A stretch of DNA of 64,000 nucleotides from Microbacterium sp. W4I4 (GTDB lineage Bacteria; Actinomycetota; Actinomycetes; Actinomycetales; Microbacteriaceae), in the NCBI RefSeq assembly GCF_030816235.1, contig NZ_JAUSXT010000001.1:3658001-3722000 (forward strand), in the 5' to 3' direction. Position 1 is the stretch's first letter. Each line of letters starts with the position of its first letter. Under the pieces are notes generated by a model. The model did not search any database, was not told where the DNA came from, and saw nothing but the letters and a program-made list of their open reading frames with translations. Position numbers and translations under genes: made by a program. This document shows positions 39,693 through 47,848 of this stretch, one piece after another.

Positions 39693-41775
39693 CGGCGAGC
39701 ACGTCCTCTCTGAACGTCACCATGCCCATGCCGATCCTGTTCCGGATCCAGGGGCCACCGGCGCCGAAGCCGACATACTCCAGGACCATGCCGGGTGAGA
39801 CCGGTGCGCTCGTCTCCAGCAGGAGAGACGCGCCGTCCTGCCGCACGGATGTCACGGCGATCGAACTGCCCGCGAACGCGAATCCCGCGCCGGCCTGCGC
39901 GGGGATCGTGAGCGGATCCGGATGCAGGAGATGCACGCGCAGCAGCCTCGGGGTGAGCTGCGACACCGCGGACGCATCAGCCGCACGGACTCCGGCGGCG
40001 GGCTGACCGCCGATCACGCTGCGTACGGTCTCGAAGGCCCAGTCGCCGAGGTCACGGTAGCCGTTCACGAAGTCGAAGTGGCAGCCCACGATGTCCGTCA
40101 GCCCGTTGAGCGTCATGAGCGTGGCTCCGAGATCTCGCGCCATTCTGCGTTGGGCATCGCGCAGCTCGGTCGCGCGCGTGTCGGTGCACGGTGATCGCCT
40201 GACCTGCACCTCGAACAACTCGGGGATCGCATCCGCAGACGCGGCCAGGTCTGTCCGAAGATCACTGATCAGCTCGGTCACACCGGCCACGTGAGTGGCC
40301 ACATCATTGGCATCGTCCTCGCCCTGCACCCAGAAGATGCCGGCGACGTGGTCGGCGAGTCCGCCGTCGACGAGGCGTCCGAGAAGTCGGCCGTAGTTGG
40401 TGGTCGGGTCCTGCGGGTCGCTGTCGTTCCGTGCGAAGAACGACACGGGGTGGCCGCCGTGAGCACCGTTCATGATGGCGACGGGTACGCCCGTCTCACG
40501 TGCGAGCCTGGCTCCGAACCGGGTTCCCCACTGACCGATCGACCCCAGGTTGAGGACGGTATCGGCCTGCCCGACGCTCCAGCCGCGATCGCCGATCGAC
40601 ACCTGCGGCACGTCGCTGGTCGATCCGTAGGAGCGGACGAAGTGGTCCTGGGCTGCGTACGCGACATCTCCCCAGCGGCGTGCGGAGGCGTTGGACTGAC
40701 CGTGCACCACGTAGACGTCGCCGCCGACCACGCCCGGGATCGTCCGGATCACGCGTCTGGTGCCCCCGCTCACGGCGATGAGTTCGAAGGTCGTATCGGC
40801 CAACGCCACCGGCACCGGGGCTTCGACGTCGAACGCTCCGCCCACGACGTCGAGCGACCGCTCCGTCGTGTCGCTGCCCGTCGTGCTGCGCAGGATGATA
40901 TCGGTGATGTCCGCCGAGGTGACACGGCCGGCGAATCGAGCGCCGACCTCGGTCGCATCCTGACCATCACGCGGGATGAGCTGCCAGGGTTCGGGAGCAG
41001 CCTCGAGCACGACGCCCGCGGGGCGACCGTAGAAAGTCAGGCGGCGTGTGTCCCACTGCGCGGCATTCGCGGCGAACGTCCAGTCGGGGTGGCCGGTGTC
41101 CGACTGGCCGATTCCGAGGTCGAGCGCCGCGCGAGAGCTCGCCCAGCCGTTGACCGCCAGGACTGTCGTCGCGGCATCCTCCGTCACCTGGTGAACCTGG
41201 AACGAGCCGTAGGCGCCCGCGACGGGGATGTCATCGGCATCCGCCTTCGCGTCACCGCTGAAGATCACACCGTCGTACGTCCCCGGCAGCAGGCGGGAGG
41301 CGGTGGCCGTGTAGCTGTTGGGCCACATCTCGATCCAACCGGTCCCATGGTCCACGGGGGGCACCCCGGCGACGTTGGAGCGGACGGTCAGGTCGCGCGC
41401 CTCTCGACGGGTCACCTCCGCCGGCCCGGTCGGCAGCCTGAGGTCGCTGGCTTCGCCGGTCGCCTCATGCGCGGCCCATACCCATTGCTCGCCGGAGTCG
41501 GATTCCATCTCGAGGCAATAGCCGACACGATCGACGGCGGGGATGTCGGTGGTCTCGAAGTCGTAGGTCGGGTTCGTGCCGTACCAGCCCGGTCCGGCGA
41601 TGGGGATGTCGATCGAGCGGATCGGCACCATTCCCTCGGTCGCCTGGTGCTGTTCGCACGTCGTTGTGAACACCGGATCGGTCGAGGTCGCCGATGCAGG
41701 CGATGCCGTGTGGGTGCTCAGCATCAAGCCGAGCGTGGTGGAGATCGTCACTGTCCGTACCATCGAGGGCTTCAT
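39124..41775 (-). CDS. secreted SGNH/sialate O-acetylesterase-like carbohydrate esterase with Ig-like tail
   Basis: Secreted esterase of 883 residues counted from the ATG at 41775, which begins a signal peptide ending near ASPASA (residue 28). The SASA/SGNH fold is at about 350-600: nucleophile Ser361 in VVHGQSNAS, GSIGQWGTRFGARLARETGVPVAIMNGAHGGHP, FWVQGEDDAND near 482 and a late D...H pair at about 561/566 (DIVGCHFD). A C-terminal stretch from about 698 holds two Ig-like units shared with the GH43 protein. It is first in the two-gene transcript. It probably removes acetyl groups from a glycan that the GH43 partner cleaves; true sialate specificity is not implied. Confidence 0.85.
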   Translation of the reverse strand: MKPSMVRTVTISTTLGLMLSTHTASPASATSTDPVFTTTCEQHQATEGMVPIRSIDIPIAGPGWYGTNPTYDFETTDIPAVDRVGYCLEMESDSGEQWVWAAHEATGEASDLRLPTGPAEVTRREARDLTVRSNVAGVPPVDHGTGWIEMWPNSYTATASRLLPGTYDGVIFSGDAKADADDIPVAGAYGSFQVHQVTEDAATTVLAVNGWASSRAALDLGIGQSDTGHPDWTFAANAAQWDTRRLTFYGRPAGVVLEAAPEPWQLIPRDGQDATEVGARFAGRVTSADITDIILRSTTGSDTTERSLDVVGGAFDVEAPVPVALADTTFELIAVSGGTRRVIRTIPGVVGGDVYVVHGQSNASARRWGDVAYAAQDHFVRSYGSTSDVPQVSIGDRGWSVGQADTVLNLGSIGQWGTRFGARLARETGVPVAIMNGAHGGHPVSFFARNDSDPQDPTTNYGRLLGRLVDGGLADHVAGIFWVQGEDDANDVATHVAGVTELISDLRTDLAASADAIPELFEVQVRRSPCTDTRATELRDAQRRMARDLGATLMTLNGLTDIVGCHFDFVNGYRDLGDWAFETVRSVIGGQPAAGVRAADASAVSQLTPRLLRVHLLHPDPLTIPAQAGAGFAFAGSSIAVTSVRQDGASLLLETSAPVSPGMVLEYVGFGAGGPWIRNRIGMGMVTFREDVLAAPADETAPVVSLVSPTAAGPVREVVIEVTARDAIGLTSITADLYDGDQLVKTTKTTMGGVTAGTHTATVTVPDGDYTIRYNAQDTTGNISDTGTFDITVDTTAPTVTTDDHPRNTIEKNGGYTKVSFVLDDTHEITTVTLNGHTIEVTPATHLELPTIKPGTLGAIRGTNELTVTDTAGNQATRTFELT

Positions 41776-41863
41776 GAATTCGCTCTCAGCATCGGGGCCA
41801 GGCCCACAGCTTCGTTGGTGAAGGAGCGTGAGAGTGGCCGTCGTTGTCGACATCTATGTCAGA

Positions 41864-41876
41864 ACAACCTGGTTGT
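41864..41876. promoter_or_regulatory. ACAACCtGGTTGT dyad, candidate operator of the glycan locus
   Basis: A perfect 6-bp inverted repeat around one central base. It sits about 12-24 nt downstream of the expected start of transcription of the esterase gene. A second dyad, GACATctATGTC at 41849-41860, follows. Catabolic LacI- or GntR-type repressors bind such sites, but no regulator gene is adjacent. Confidence 0.5.
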
Positions 41877-41894
41877 GAAGTTGTCTAGCAGTGG

Positions 41895-41923
41895 AGCTTA
41901 GCCGAGGTGGTCGGCGGGGTCAA
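41895..41923 (-). promoter_or_regulatory. candidate promoter of the esterase/GH43 locus
   Basis: On the minus strand TTGACC (41923-41918) and TAAGCT (41900-41895) are separated by exactly 17 nt. It is one of the best -35/-10 matches in the window, and the leader would be about 110 nt long. Confidence 0.6.
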
Positions 41924-42044
41924 GGAATTCGGATGCCGTGCAGCGGTACATGAGCTGTGACGTCATGTGACGACGCGATTCGGCCGGATCATGTAAAGGC
42001 GCATAGCGTTTTCGGAGTCCCCCACGAGAGGAAGAACCCGAGTC

Positions 42045-42950
42045 ATGTCCCGTCGCACCACCACCCTCGCAGCCGCCGCAGCAGCGGTCGCCCTCATCGC
42101 ATCCCTCGCCGGCTGCGCCTCGAACCCCGCAGCCCAGCCGTCCGGCGACTCCGCCGCCGACAAGGTCGTGAAGATCGGCGTCGTGGGCAAGAGCGACCCG
42201 CAGTGGCCCGCCTTCGTCGATGCCGCCGAGAAGGAGGGCATCACGGTCGAGCTCGTCGACTTCGCCTCCTACGAGCAGCCCAACCCGGCACTGACCGCGA
42301 AGGAGCTCGACCTCAACCAGTTCCAGCACATCGTGTATCTGGCCGGCTACAACGTGGCTTCGGGTGAGGACCTCGTGCCGATCGGCTCGACGGGCATCTA
42401 CCCCCTCGGTCTGTACTCCAAGAAGGTCAAGGACGTCGACGAGATCAAGAAGGGCGAGAGCGTCGCCGTCCCCGATGACGCCTCGAACCAGGCGCGTGCC
42501 CTGCTCGTGCTGCAGTCCGCCGGGCTCATCGAGCTCAAGAGCGGTGGCACGATCTTCTCCGACCTGTCAGACGTCGACGAGGCGAAGTCGAAGGTCAAGG
42601 TCATCGCCCTCGAGGCGGCGCTCATCCCGAACTCGCTGCCGGATGTCGCCGCGGCGATCATCAACAACGACTTCGTCACCCAGGCGGGCCTGAAGTTCGA
42701 GGATGCCATCGCGCAGGACGACCCGTCCGACGCGAACGCGCTTCCCTACGTCAACATCTTCGCCGCCCGCGCGGAGGACAAGGACAACGAGACGTACCTC
42801 AAGCTGGTCGACATCTTCCAGAACGATCCGAAGGTGCAGGAGGGTCTCGCCGAGGCATCCGGCAACACCATCGTGCCGTTGAAGACCCCGGTCGCCGACC
42901 TCGAGTCCTCGCTGAAGAAGGTCGAGAAGGACACCGCCGCGCAGGGCTGA
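42045..42950 (+). CDS. metQ: methionine ABC transporter substrate-binding lipoprotein
   Basis: NlpA/MetQ-type receptor of 301 residues, lipidated at Cys24 (SLAGC). Family segments KIGVVGKSDPQWPAFVDAAEKEGITVELVDFASYEQPNPAL, LDLNQFQHIVYL and GIYPLGLYSKK follow in order. FE and INNDFVTQAGL-type C-terminal blocks are present. GAGAGGAA lies upstream of the ATG. It is followed by the ATPase and permease genes in the order Q-N-I. An ACATGA/TCATGT dyad overlapping TGACGTCA (41948-41968) is a possible regulator site. No SAM riboswitch is visible. Confidence 0.9.
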   Translation: MSRRTTTLAAAAAAVALIASLAGCASNPAAQPSGDSAADKVVKIGVVGKSDPQWPAFVDAAEKEGITVELVDFASYEQPNPALTAKELDLNQFQHIVYLAGYNVASGEDLVPIGSTGIYPLGLYSKKVKDVDEIKKGESVAVPDDASNQARALLVLQSAGLIELKSGGTIFSDLSDVDEAKSKVKVIALEAALIPNSLPDVAAAIINNDFVTQAGLKFEDAIAQDDPSDANALPYVNIFAARAEDKDNETYLKLVDIFQNDPKVQEGLAEASGNTIVPLKTPVADLESSLKKVEKDTAAQG

Positions 42951-42969
42951 CCCACTCAAGCGCAGAACT

Positions 42970-43014
42970 GCGGGAGAATCGGGCGGTGCGCATGTCGCAC
43001 CGCCCGATTCCCGC
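42970..43014 (+). terminator. metQ-metN intercistronic hairpin
   Basis: A stem of about 19 bp with a 2-nt bulge joins 42970-42990 to 42996-43014 (core ATCGGGCGGTGCG facing CGCACCGCCCGAT) around a 5-nt loop. There is no T-tract. It probably causes partial termination or stabilises the upstream mRNA, so that more receptor than ATPase is made. Confidence 0.65.
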
Positions 43015-43049
43015 GCTCACAGGATTCCCGCACATACAGGGAGAACCAC

Positions 43050-44090
43050 ATGGCCATCGTGACCCTCACCGACGTCACGAAGACGTACCCGCCCGCGTCC
43101 AAAGGCGATGCCGTCGTCACCGCCGTCGACGGGGTGACCCTCGACATCGAGCAGGGTGACGTGTTCGGCATCATCGGCTACTCCGGGGCCGGCAAGTCCA
43201 CCCTGGTGCGCCTGATCAACGCCCTCGAGCCCGCCACGGGCGGAACCATCACGGTGGATGGCGTCGACATCACGGCGCTGTCCGAGCGCGAGCTGCGCCG
43301 GGTGCGCGGCGGCATCGGCATGATCTTCCAGCAGTTCAACCTGTTCTCCTCCAAGACGGTGCGGGCGAACATCGCCTATCCGCTCAAGCTCGCCGGCTGG
43401 GTGAAGGCCGACATCGAGGAGCGGGTGACCGAGCTGCTGCGCTTCGTCGGACTCGCCGACAAGGCCAAGGCCTTCCCCGAACAGCTCTCCGGCGGGCAGA
43501 AGCAGCGCGTCGGCATCGCACGTGCGCTCGCCACCCGACCCGCCATCCTGCTGGCCGATGAGGCCACCAGCGCCCTGGATCCGCAGACCACGCACGAGGT
43601 CCTCGACCTGCTCAAGCGCGTGAACGAGGAGCAGGGCGTCACCATCGTCGTCATCACCCACGAGATGGACGTCATCCAGACCATCGCCACGAAGGTCGCC
43701 GTCATGGAGCACGGCCGCGTGATCGAGCAGGGCGACGTGTTCCAGGTCTTCTCCGACCCGCAGAACCCGGCCTCGCAGAGGTTCGTGGGCACGGTCATCA
43801 AGGGCATCCCGTCGCCGGCCGAGGTCGGTGCGCTGCGCCGGCGGCACGAGGGCAGGCTGGTGACCTTCTCGTTCCGAGACGGCGACTCCTCGCAGGCGCA
43901 GGTGCTCCTCGAGCTGGCCCAGGCCGGTCTCGGCTTCGAGCTCGTGTACGGCGGCATCAACGACATCCGAGGTCGTGCCTTCGGACACCTCACGCTCGCG
44001 ATCCGCGGTGAGGACGCCGCCGTCGATGCCGTCCTCGATCGGATCCGCGAACACGCCACGGTCACCGAGATCCAGGAAGGGGCACTCTGA
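43050..44090 (+). CDS. metN: methionine ABC transporter ATPase
   Basis: ATPase of 346 residues. Walker A GYSGAGKST is near 45, Q-loop FQQFNLFSSKT near 92, signature LSGGQKQRVGIARAL near 147 and Walker B ILLADEATSALDP near 168. A C-terminal NIL-type ACT domain of about 75 residues (from near 268) normally senses cytoplasmic methionine and shuts the transporter. AGGGAGA precedes the ATG by 7 nt. The stop overlaps the metI start (TGATG). Confidence 0.94.
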   Translation: MAIVTLTDVTKTYPPASKGDAVVTAVDGVTLDIEQGDVFGIIGYSGAGKSTLVRLINALEPATGGTITVDGVDITALSERELRRVRGGIGMIFQQFNLFSSKTVRANIAYPLKLAGWVKADIEERVTELLRFVGLADKAKAFPEQLSGGQKQRVGIARALATRPAILLADEATSALDPQTTHEVLDLLKRVNEEQGVTIVVITHEMDVIQTIATKVAVMEHGRVIEQGDVFQVFSDPQNPASQRFVGTVIKGIPSPAEVGALRRRHEGRLVTFSFRDGDSSQAQVLLELAQAGLGFELVYGGINDIRGRAFGHLTLAIRGEDAAVDAVLDRIREHATVTEIQEGAL

Positions 44091-44749
44091 TGGATCGCCT
44101 CAACGAACTGTGGCCCGAGTTCTGGGATGCCGCGCTCGAGACGCTGTACATGACCACGTACGCGCTCGTGCTGGCAGGCATCCTCGGAACGATCATCGGC
44201 GTCGGACTGTACGTCACACGGCCGGGCGGGCTGATGCAGAACCGCCTGGTCAACGGCCTGCTCGAGCTGCTGGTGAACTTCTTCCGGCCCATCCCGTTCG
44301 TCATCTTCATCGCCGTGCTGCAGCCGGTCACCCGTGCCGTGATCGGCATCGGCATCGGCACCACCGCGGGCGCCTTCGCGATCGGCATCGCCGCGGCCTT
44401 CGCGATCGGCCGCATCGTCGAGCAGCACCTCGTCTCGGTCTCGCCCGGTGTCATCGAGGCGGCTCGTGCGATGGGCGCCGGACCGTGGCGCATCCTGTTC
44501 ACGGTCGCGATCCCGGAGTCGCTCGGTCCGCTCATCCTCGGCTACACGTTCATCGTCGTCGCGCTGATCGACATGACCGCGATGGCGGGCCTGATCGGCG
44601 GCGGCGGGCTGGGAGCGTTCGCGCAGATCTACGGCTTCCGCAAGTTCGAGCCGGTCGTGATGTGGGCGGCGATCATCCTCATCGTCGTGTTCGTGCATCT
44701 CGTGCAGCTGCTCGGCACGAAGCTGGCCCGCAAGGCCATGCGGCGCTGA
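44090..44749 (+). CDS. metI: methionine ABC transporter permease
   Basis: Permease of 219 residues with five helices, the MetI length. The ATPase-contact loop EAARAMGAGPWRILFTVAIPESLGPLILG near 124-152 and the TAMAGLIGGGGLGAFA segment near 163-178 are typical. The ATG overlaps the metN stop by one base, so translation is coupled. Confidence 0.93.
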   Translation: MDRLNELWPEFWDAALETLYMTTYALVLAGILGTIIGVGLYVTRPGGLMQNRLVNGLLELLVNFFRPIPFVIFIAVLQPVTRAVIGIGIGTTAGAFAIGIAAAFAIGRIVEQHLVSVSPGVIEAARAMGAGPWRILFTVAIPESLGPLILGYTFIVVALIDMTAMAGLIGGGGLGAFAQIYGFRKFEPVVMWAAIILIVVFVHLVQLLGTKLARKAMRR

Positions 44750-44758
44750 CGCGTCCGA

Positions 44759-45706
44759 TCAGCGAGCTCGCGGTGCGTCCTGCAGGGTCCGACGGGTCGT
44801 GAACTCGCGCGGCTCGCCGGTGATCGGGTCGAGGAAGCGCAGCTCGCGCGCCAGCAGCTGAAGCGGCCGGGAATGATCATCGGGAGTCTCGGGCAGCAGC
44901 TCGGGGTAGAAGCTGTCGTTCAGGATGCCGGCGCCCAGTGCCGCGAGATGCACCCGCAGCTGATGCATCTTGCCGGAGTGCGGGCGCAGCAGCGTGTGGA
45001 TCACCCGATCGTCGGAATCGATCAGCTCGATCAGGGTCTCGGAGTTGGGGTCGCGCTCGGCATCCACCTGTACGCAGACGCGCCCGCGCTCCTTCACGAT
45101 GTGGTTGCGGAAGACGACCGGGAAAGGCCGGCCGTCCAAGGCGGGTGCCGCGGCATCCCAGCCGGCCGGCGCCGCGGAGACCGCCTCGTAGACCTTCTCG
45201 ACCTTCCGCTTCTCGAACATGAACTGGTACGGGCCGCGCGACTGCGGCCTGGTCGCGAACATCAGCAATCCCGCCGTGGCGCGATCCAGGCGGTGTATCG
45301 GGGCCAGCTCAGGCAGATCGAGCAGCTTGCGCAGCCGCACCAGGGCGGAGTTCTGCACGTACTTGCCGCCCGGCGTGGTCGGCAGGAAATGCGGCTTGTC
45401 GACCACCACCAGGTCGCGGTCCTGATGCAGCACCTCGACCTCGAACGGGATCGTCCTCTCGACCGGCGGTTCCCGGTAGTACCAGACGAACTCGTGCACG
45501 CCGAGGGGCGTCGCATGAGGCACCGCCGATCCGTCGCTCGCCACGATCTCGCCGCGGTCGAAGCGCGCAAGCAGCTTCTCGGGATCCAGGTGGAAGAACC
45601 GCTCGGACATGAACGCGCCCACTGTGGGCCAGGCGCCCGACATCGGCAGGTGCAGGCGCGTCGCGCCCACGCCGTCGCGCACCGGCAGGGGAGAGGCCAT
45701 CGCCAT
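44759..45706 (-). CDS. RluA-family pseudouridine synthase
   Basis: RNA pseudouridine synthase of 315 residues without an S4 domain. The catalytic Asp is in HRLDRATAGLLMF near residue 140. LLRPHSGKMHQLRVHLAALG near 245 is the family's substrate-binding motif. The first 75 residues are a domain seen in actinobacterial members. The exact rRNA or tRNA target cannot be told from sequence. It is preceded by the MarR gene with a 34-nt gap in the same direction, and converges with metI. Confidence 0.9.
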   Translation of the reverse strand: MAMASPLPVRDGVGATRLHLPMSGAWPTVGAFMSERFFHLDPEKLLARFDRGEIVASDGSAVPHATPLGVHEFVWYYREPPVERTIPFEVEVLHQDRDLVVVDKPHFLPTTPGGKYVQNSALVRLRKLLDLPELAPIHRLDRATAGLLMFATRPQSRGPYQFMFEKRKVEKVYEAVSAAPAGWDAAAPALDGRPFPVVFRNHIVKERGRVCVQVDAERDPNSETLIELIDSDDRVIHTLLRPHSGKMHQLRVHLAALGAGILNDSFYPELLPETPDDHSRPLQLLARELRFLDPITGEPREFTTRRTLQDAPRAR

Positions 45707-45740
45707 CAGAGCACAGCTCCACTCATGAGTCGCGCCCCGA

Positions 45741-46235
45741 TCACGCGTCGAAGCTCAGGCTGAGCTTGCGCAGCAGCCCGGCCAGCCGATCGCGGTCGGC
45801 CCGGGGCAGGGCATGCAGCATCTCGGCCTCGGCATCGACCAGGCGGGTGATCGCGGCATCCGCCCGCACCTTCCCGTCGTCGGTGAGGATGACGAGGATG
45901 CTGCGGCCGTCGCCGGGGTCGGCCTCGCGGCGCACGAACCGCCGCGCCACGAGCCGGTCGATGCGGTTGGTCATGGTGCCGCTGGTGACCAGCGTCTGCT
46001 GCAGCAGCTGTTTGGGGGACAGGGTGAACGGCGCACCCGCGCGGCGCAGCGCGGAGAGCACGTCCCACTCCCACGGCTCGATGTCGCTGCGGTGGAACAC
46101 CTCGCGCCGGGCCCGGTCGAGTTGGCGCGAGAGCCGATCCATGCGCGAGAGCACCTCCAGGGGCGAGAAGTCCAGGTCGGGTCGCTGCGTGTTCCACGCA
46201 CCGACGATCCGATCGACCTCATCCGCCTCGCTCAT
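45741..46235 (-). CDS. MarR-family transcriptional regulator
   Basis: Winged-helix regulator of 164 residues. The core is EPWEWDVLSALRRAGAPFTLSPKQLLQQTLVTSGTMTNRIDRLVARRFVRREADPGDGRSILVILTDDG, covering helices 2-4 and the wing with its DxRS-type tip. The ATG at 46235 was chosen; an upstream start at 46268 would run into the dyad cluster. No ligand or partner transporter is adjacent; the next gene in the transcript is the pseudouridine synthase. The dyads at 46258-46288 just upstream suggest autoregulation. Confidence 0.88.
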   Translation of the reverse strand: MSEADEVDRIVGAWNTQRPDLDFSPLEVLSRMDRLSRQLDRARREVFHRSDIEPWEWDVLSALRRAGAPFTLSPKQLLQQTLVTSGTMTNRIDRLVARRFVRREADPGDGRSILVILTDDGKVRADAAITRLVDAEAEMLHALPRADRDRLAGLLRKLSLSFDA

Positions 46236-46257
46236 CCGTCCATCATCGCGCACCCGG

Positions 46258-46288
46258 AGGTGCTGCACCTGTCCAAGCGCACAGGTGC
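46258..46288. promoter_or_regulatory. overlapping AGGTGC dyads, candidate MarR operator
   Basis: AGGTGCtGCACCT at 46258-46270 is a perfect dyad. Its right half is also the left arm of GCACCTGT (46265-46272), which pairs perfectly with ACAGGTGC (46281-46288) across 8 nt. The block lies 23 nt before the MarR start and 48 nt before tRNA-Gln, so it could influence either direction. Confidence 0.6.
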
Positions 46289-46335
46289 GGTCGTGGCAGA
46301 CTTATCAGGCGGCTGCGCTGTCAGCCCGGCCGCGG

Positions 46336-46407
46336 TCCGCCGTGGTGTAATGGCAGCACGACAGCCTTTGGAGCTGTTAGGTCCAGGTTCGAGTCCTGGC
46401 GGCGGAG
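46336..46407 (+). tRNA. tRNA-Gln(UUG)
   Basis: A complete cloverleaf of 72 nt: acceptor TCCGCCG pairs with CGGCGGA, the anticodon stem ACAGC/GCTGT encloses loop CTTTGGA with anticodon TTG, and the T arm is CCAGG-TTCGAGT-CCTGG. CCA is not encoded. The glmU ATG begins one base after the discriminator base, so the tRNA and glmU must share a primary transcript unless glmU has a promoter inside the tRNA. Confidence 0.95.
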
Positions 46408-46408
46408 C

Positions 46409-47839
46409 ATGACGGAGAACACGCTCGCGATCATCGTCCTGGCTGCAGGCCAGGGCACCCGCATGAAGTCACGCCTTCCGAAGGTGCTGCACGAGATCGG
46501 CGGACGGCCGCTGGTCGGCCATGTGCTGGGCACGGCCCGAGCGCTGGGCGCACAGCACATCGAGGTCGTCGTGCGCCACGAGCGCGATCAGGTGGTCGCG
46601 ACCCTCGCCGAGCAGTACCCGGATGCGGAGATCATCGATCAGGACGACATCCCCGGCACCGGCCGCGCGGTGCAGGTGGCACTGGAAGCGCTGCCGGCCG
46701 ACTTCGACGGTGACGTGCTGGTGCTCTCCGGTGACGTTCCGCTGCTGCAGGCCGACACCCTCGAAGCCCTCCTCGCCGGGCACCGGGCGGCATCCGCGGC
46801 TGCCACCCTTCTCAGCGCCCATCTCGACGACCCGACCGGCTACGGACGCATCATCCGCGGCGCCGACGGCGTCGTGGAGCGGATCGTCGAGCAGAAGGAC
46901 GCCACCGACGACGAGGCGGCCGTCACCGAGATCAACGCCGGCGTCTACGTGTTCCGCGCGCCGCTGCTGCGCACATACCTGGCGCGGGTGGATCAGAACA
47001 ACGCCCAGGGCGAGATGTACCTCACCGATGTGATCGGCCTGCTCCGCGGCGCCGCTGAGCCGGTCGCCGCCGAGCTCGCGGGAGACGCGGCATCCACCTT
47101 CGGGGTCAACGACCGCGCCCAGCTCGCCGAGGCGGGCCGCGTGCTCAACCAGCGCATCGTGCGCCACTGGCAGCGCGAGGGCGTCACGATCGTCGACCCG
47201 GCGACCACCTGGATCGACGACGATGCGGTGCTCGCCCCGGACGTGACGGTGCTGCCGAACACGCAGATCCTGCGTGCCAGCGTGATCGCCGCGGGTGCCA
47301 CGATCGGTCCCGACACCACGCTGATCGACTGCGAGGTCGGCGAGGACGCGGTCGTCAAGCGCACCGATGCGAACCTCGCGGTGATCGGAGCCCGGGCGAC
47401 GGTCGGACCGTTCTCGTACCTTCGTGCGGGCACCGTCCTCGGCGCCGACGGCAAGATCGGTGCGTACGTCGAGACGAAGAACACGCAGATCGGCGAGGGC
47501 AGCAAGGTGCCGCATCTGTCCTATGTGGGCGATGCCACGATCGGTCGGCACGTGAACCTCGGCGCGAGCACCATCACCGCGAACTACGACGATGTGAACA
47601 AGCACCGCACCGAGATCGGCGACGAGGTGCACACCGGCTCGCACACGGTGCTGGTCGCTCCCGTTAGGCTGGGAGCAGGTGCGAAGACCGGTGCAGGCGC
47701 CGTCGTCCGCAAGGACGTCCCCGCAGGCGCGCTGGCCATGAGCGTGGCCCCTCAGCGCAACATCGAGGGGTGGGTCGAGAAGAACAGGGCAGGAACCGGC
47801 GCGGCGGATGCAGCCGTGCGGGAACGATCGGCGGAATAG
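46409..47839 (+). CDS. glmU: bifunctional UDP-N-acetylglucosamine pyrophosphorylase / glucosamine-1-phosphate N-acetyltransferase
   Basis: Makes UDP-GlcNAc for cell wall synthesis; 476 residues. The N-terminal uridylyltransferase has LAAGQGTRMKSRLPKVLH near 11-28 and GDVPLL near 109. A left-handed beta-helix acetyltransferase domain begins near 255 with hexapeptide repeats and the catalytic segment near 370-400 (LGASTITANYDDVNKHRT). The start follows tRNA-Gln by one base with no room for a leader. The prs gene follows after 9 nt, the conserved actinobacterial order. Confidence 0.95.
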   Translation: MTENTLAIIVLAAGQGTRMKSRLPKVLHEIGGRPLVGHVLGTARALGAQHIEVVVRHERDQVVATLAEQYPDAEIIDQDDIPGTGRAVQVALEALPADFDGDVLVLSGDVPLLQADTLEALLAGHRAASAAATLLSAHLDDPTGYGRIIRGADGVVERIVEQKDATDDEAAVTEINAGVYVFRAPLLRTYLARVDQNNAQGEMYLTDVIGLLRGAAEPVAAELAGDAASTFGVNDRAQLAEAGRVLNQRIVRHWQREGVTIVDPATTWIDDDAVLAPDVTVLPNTQILRASVIAAGATIGPDTTLIDCEVGEDAVVKRTDANLAVIGARATVGPFSYLRAGTVLGADGKIGAYVETKNTQIGEGSKVPHLSYVGDATIGRHVNLGASTITANYDDVNKHRTEIGDEVHTGSHTVLVAPVRLGAGAKTGAGAVVRKDVPAGALAMSVAPQRNIEGWVEKNRAGTGAADAAVRERSAE

Positions 47840-47848
47840 GCGGCTCGG

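Noticed and set aside
34892..41775. Sortase anchoring of the two secreted enzymes
   Set aside because: Both tails end in TRTF[AE]LT without LPxTG, a final hydrophobic segment or a basic end. Surface retention, if any, must be by the Ig-like domains.
39124..41775. True sialate O-acetylesterase function
   Set aside because: The GQSN block fits the SASA/SGNH fold, but there are no sialic acid genes nearby and the partner is a GH43 enzyme. A general carbohydrate esterase call is safer.
41936..42044. SAM riboswitch or McbR-type site upstream of metQ
   Set aside because: The leader is short and lacks SAM-I/II/IV conserved cores, and no TAGACN6GTCTA dyad is present. Only an ACATGA/TCATGT dyad remains as a weak candidate.
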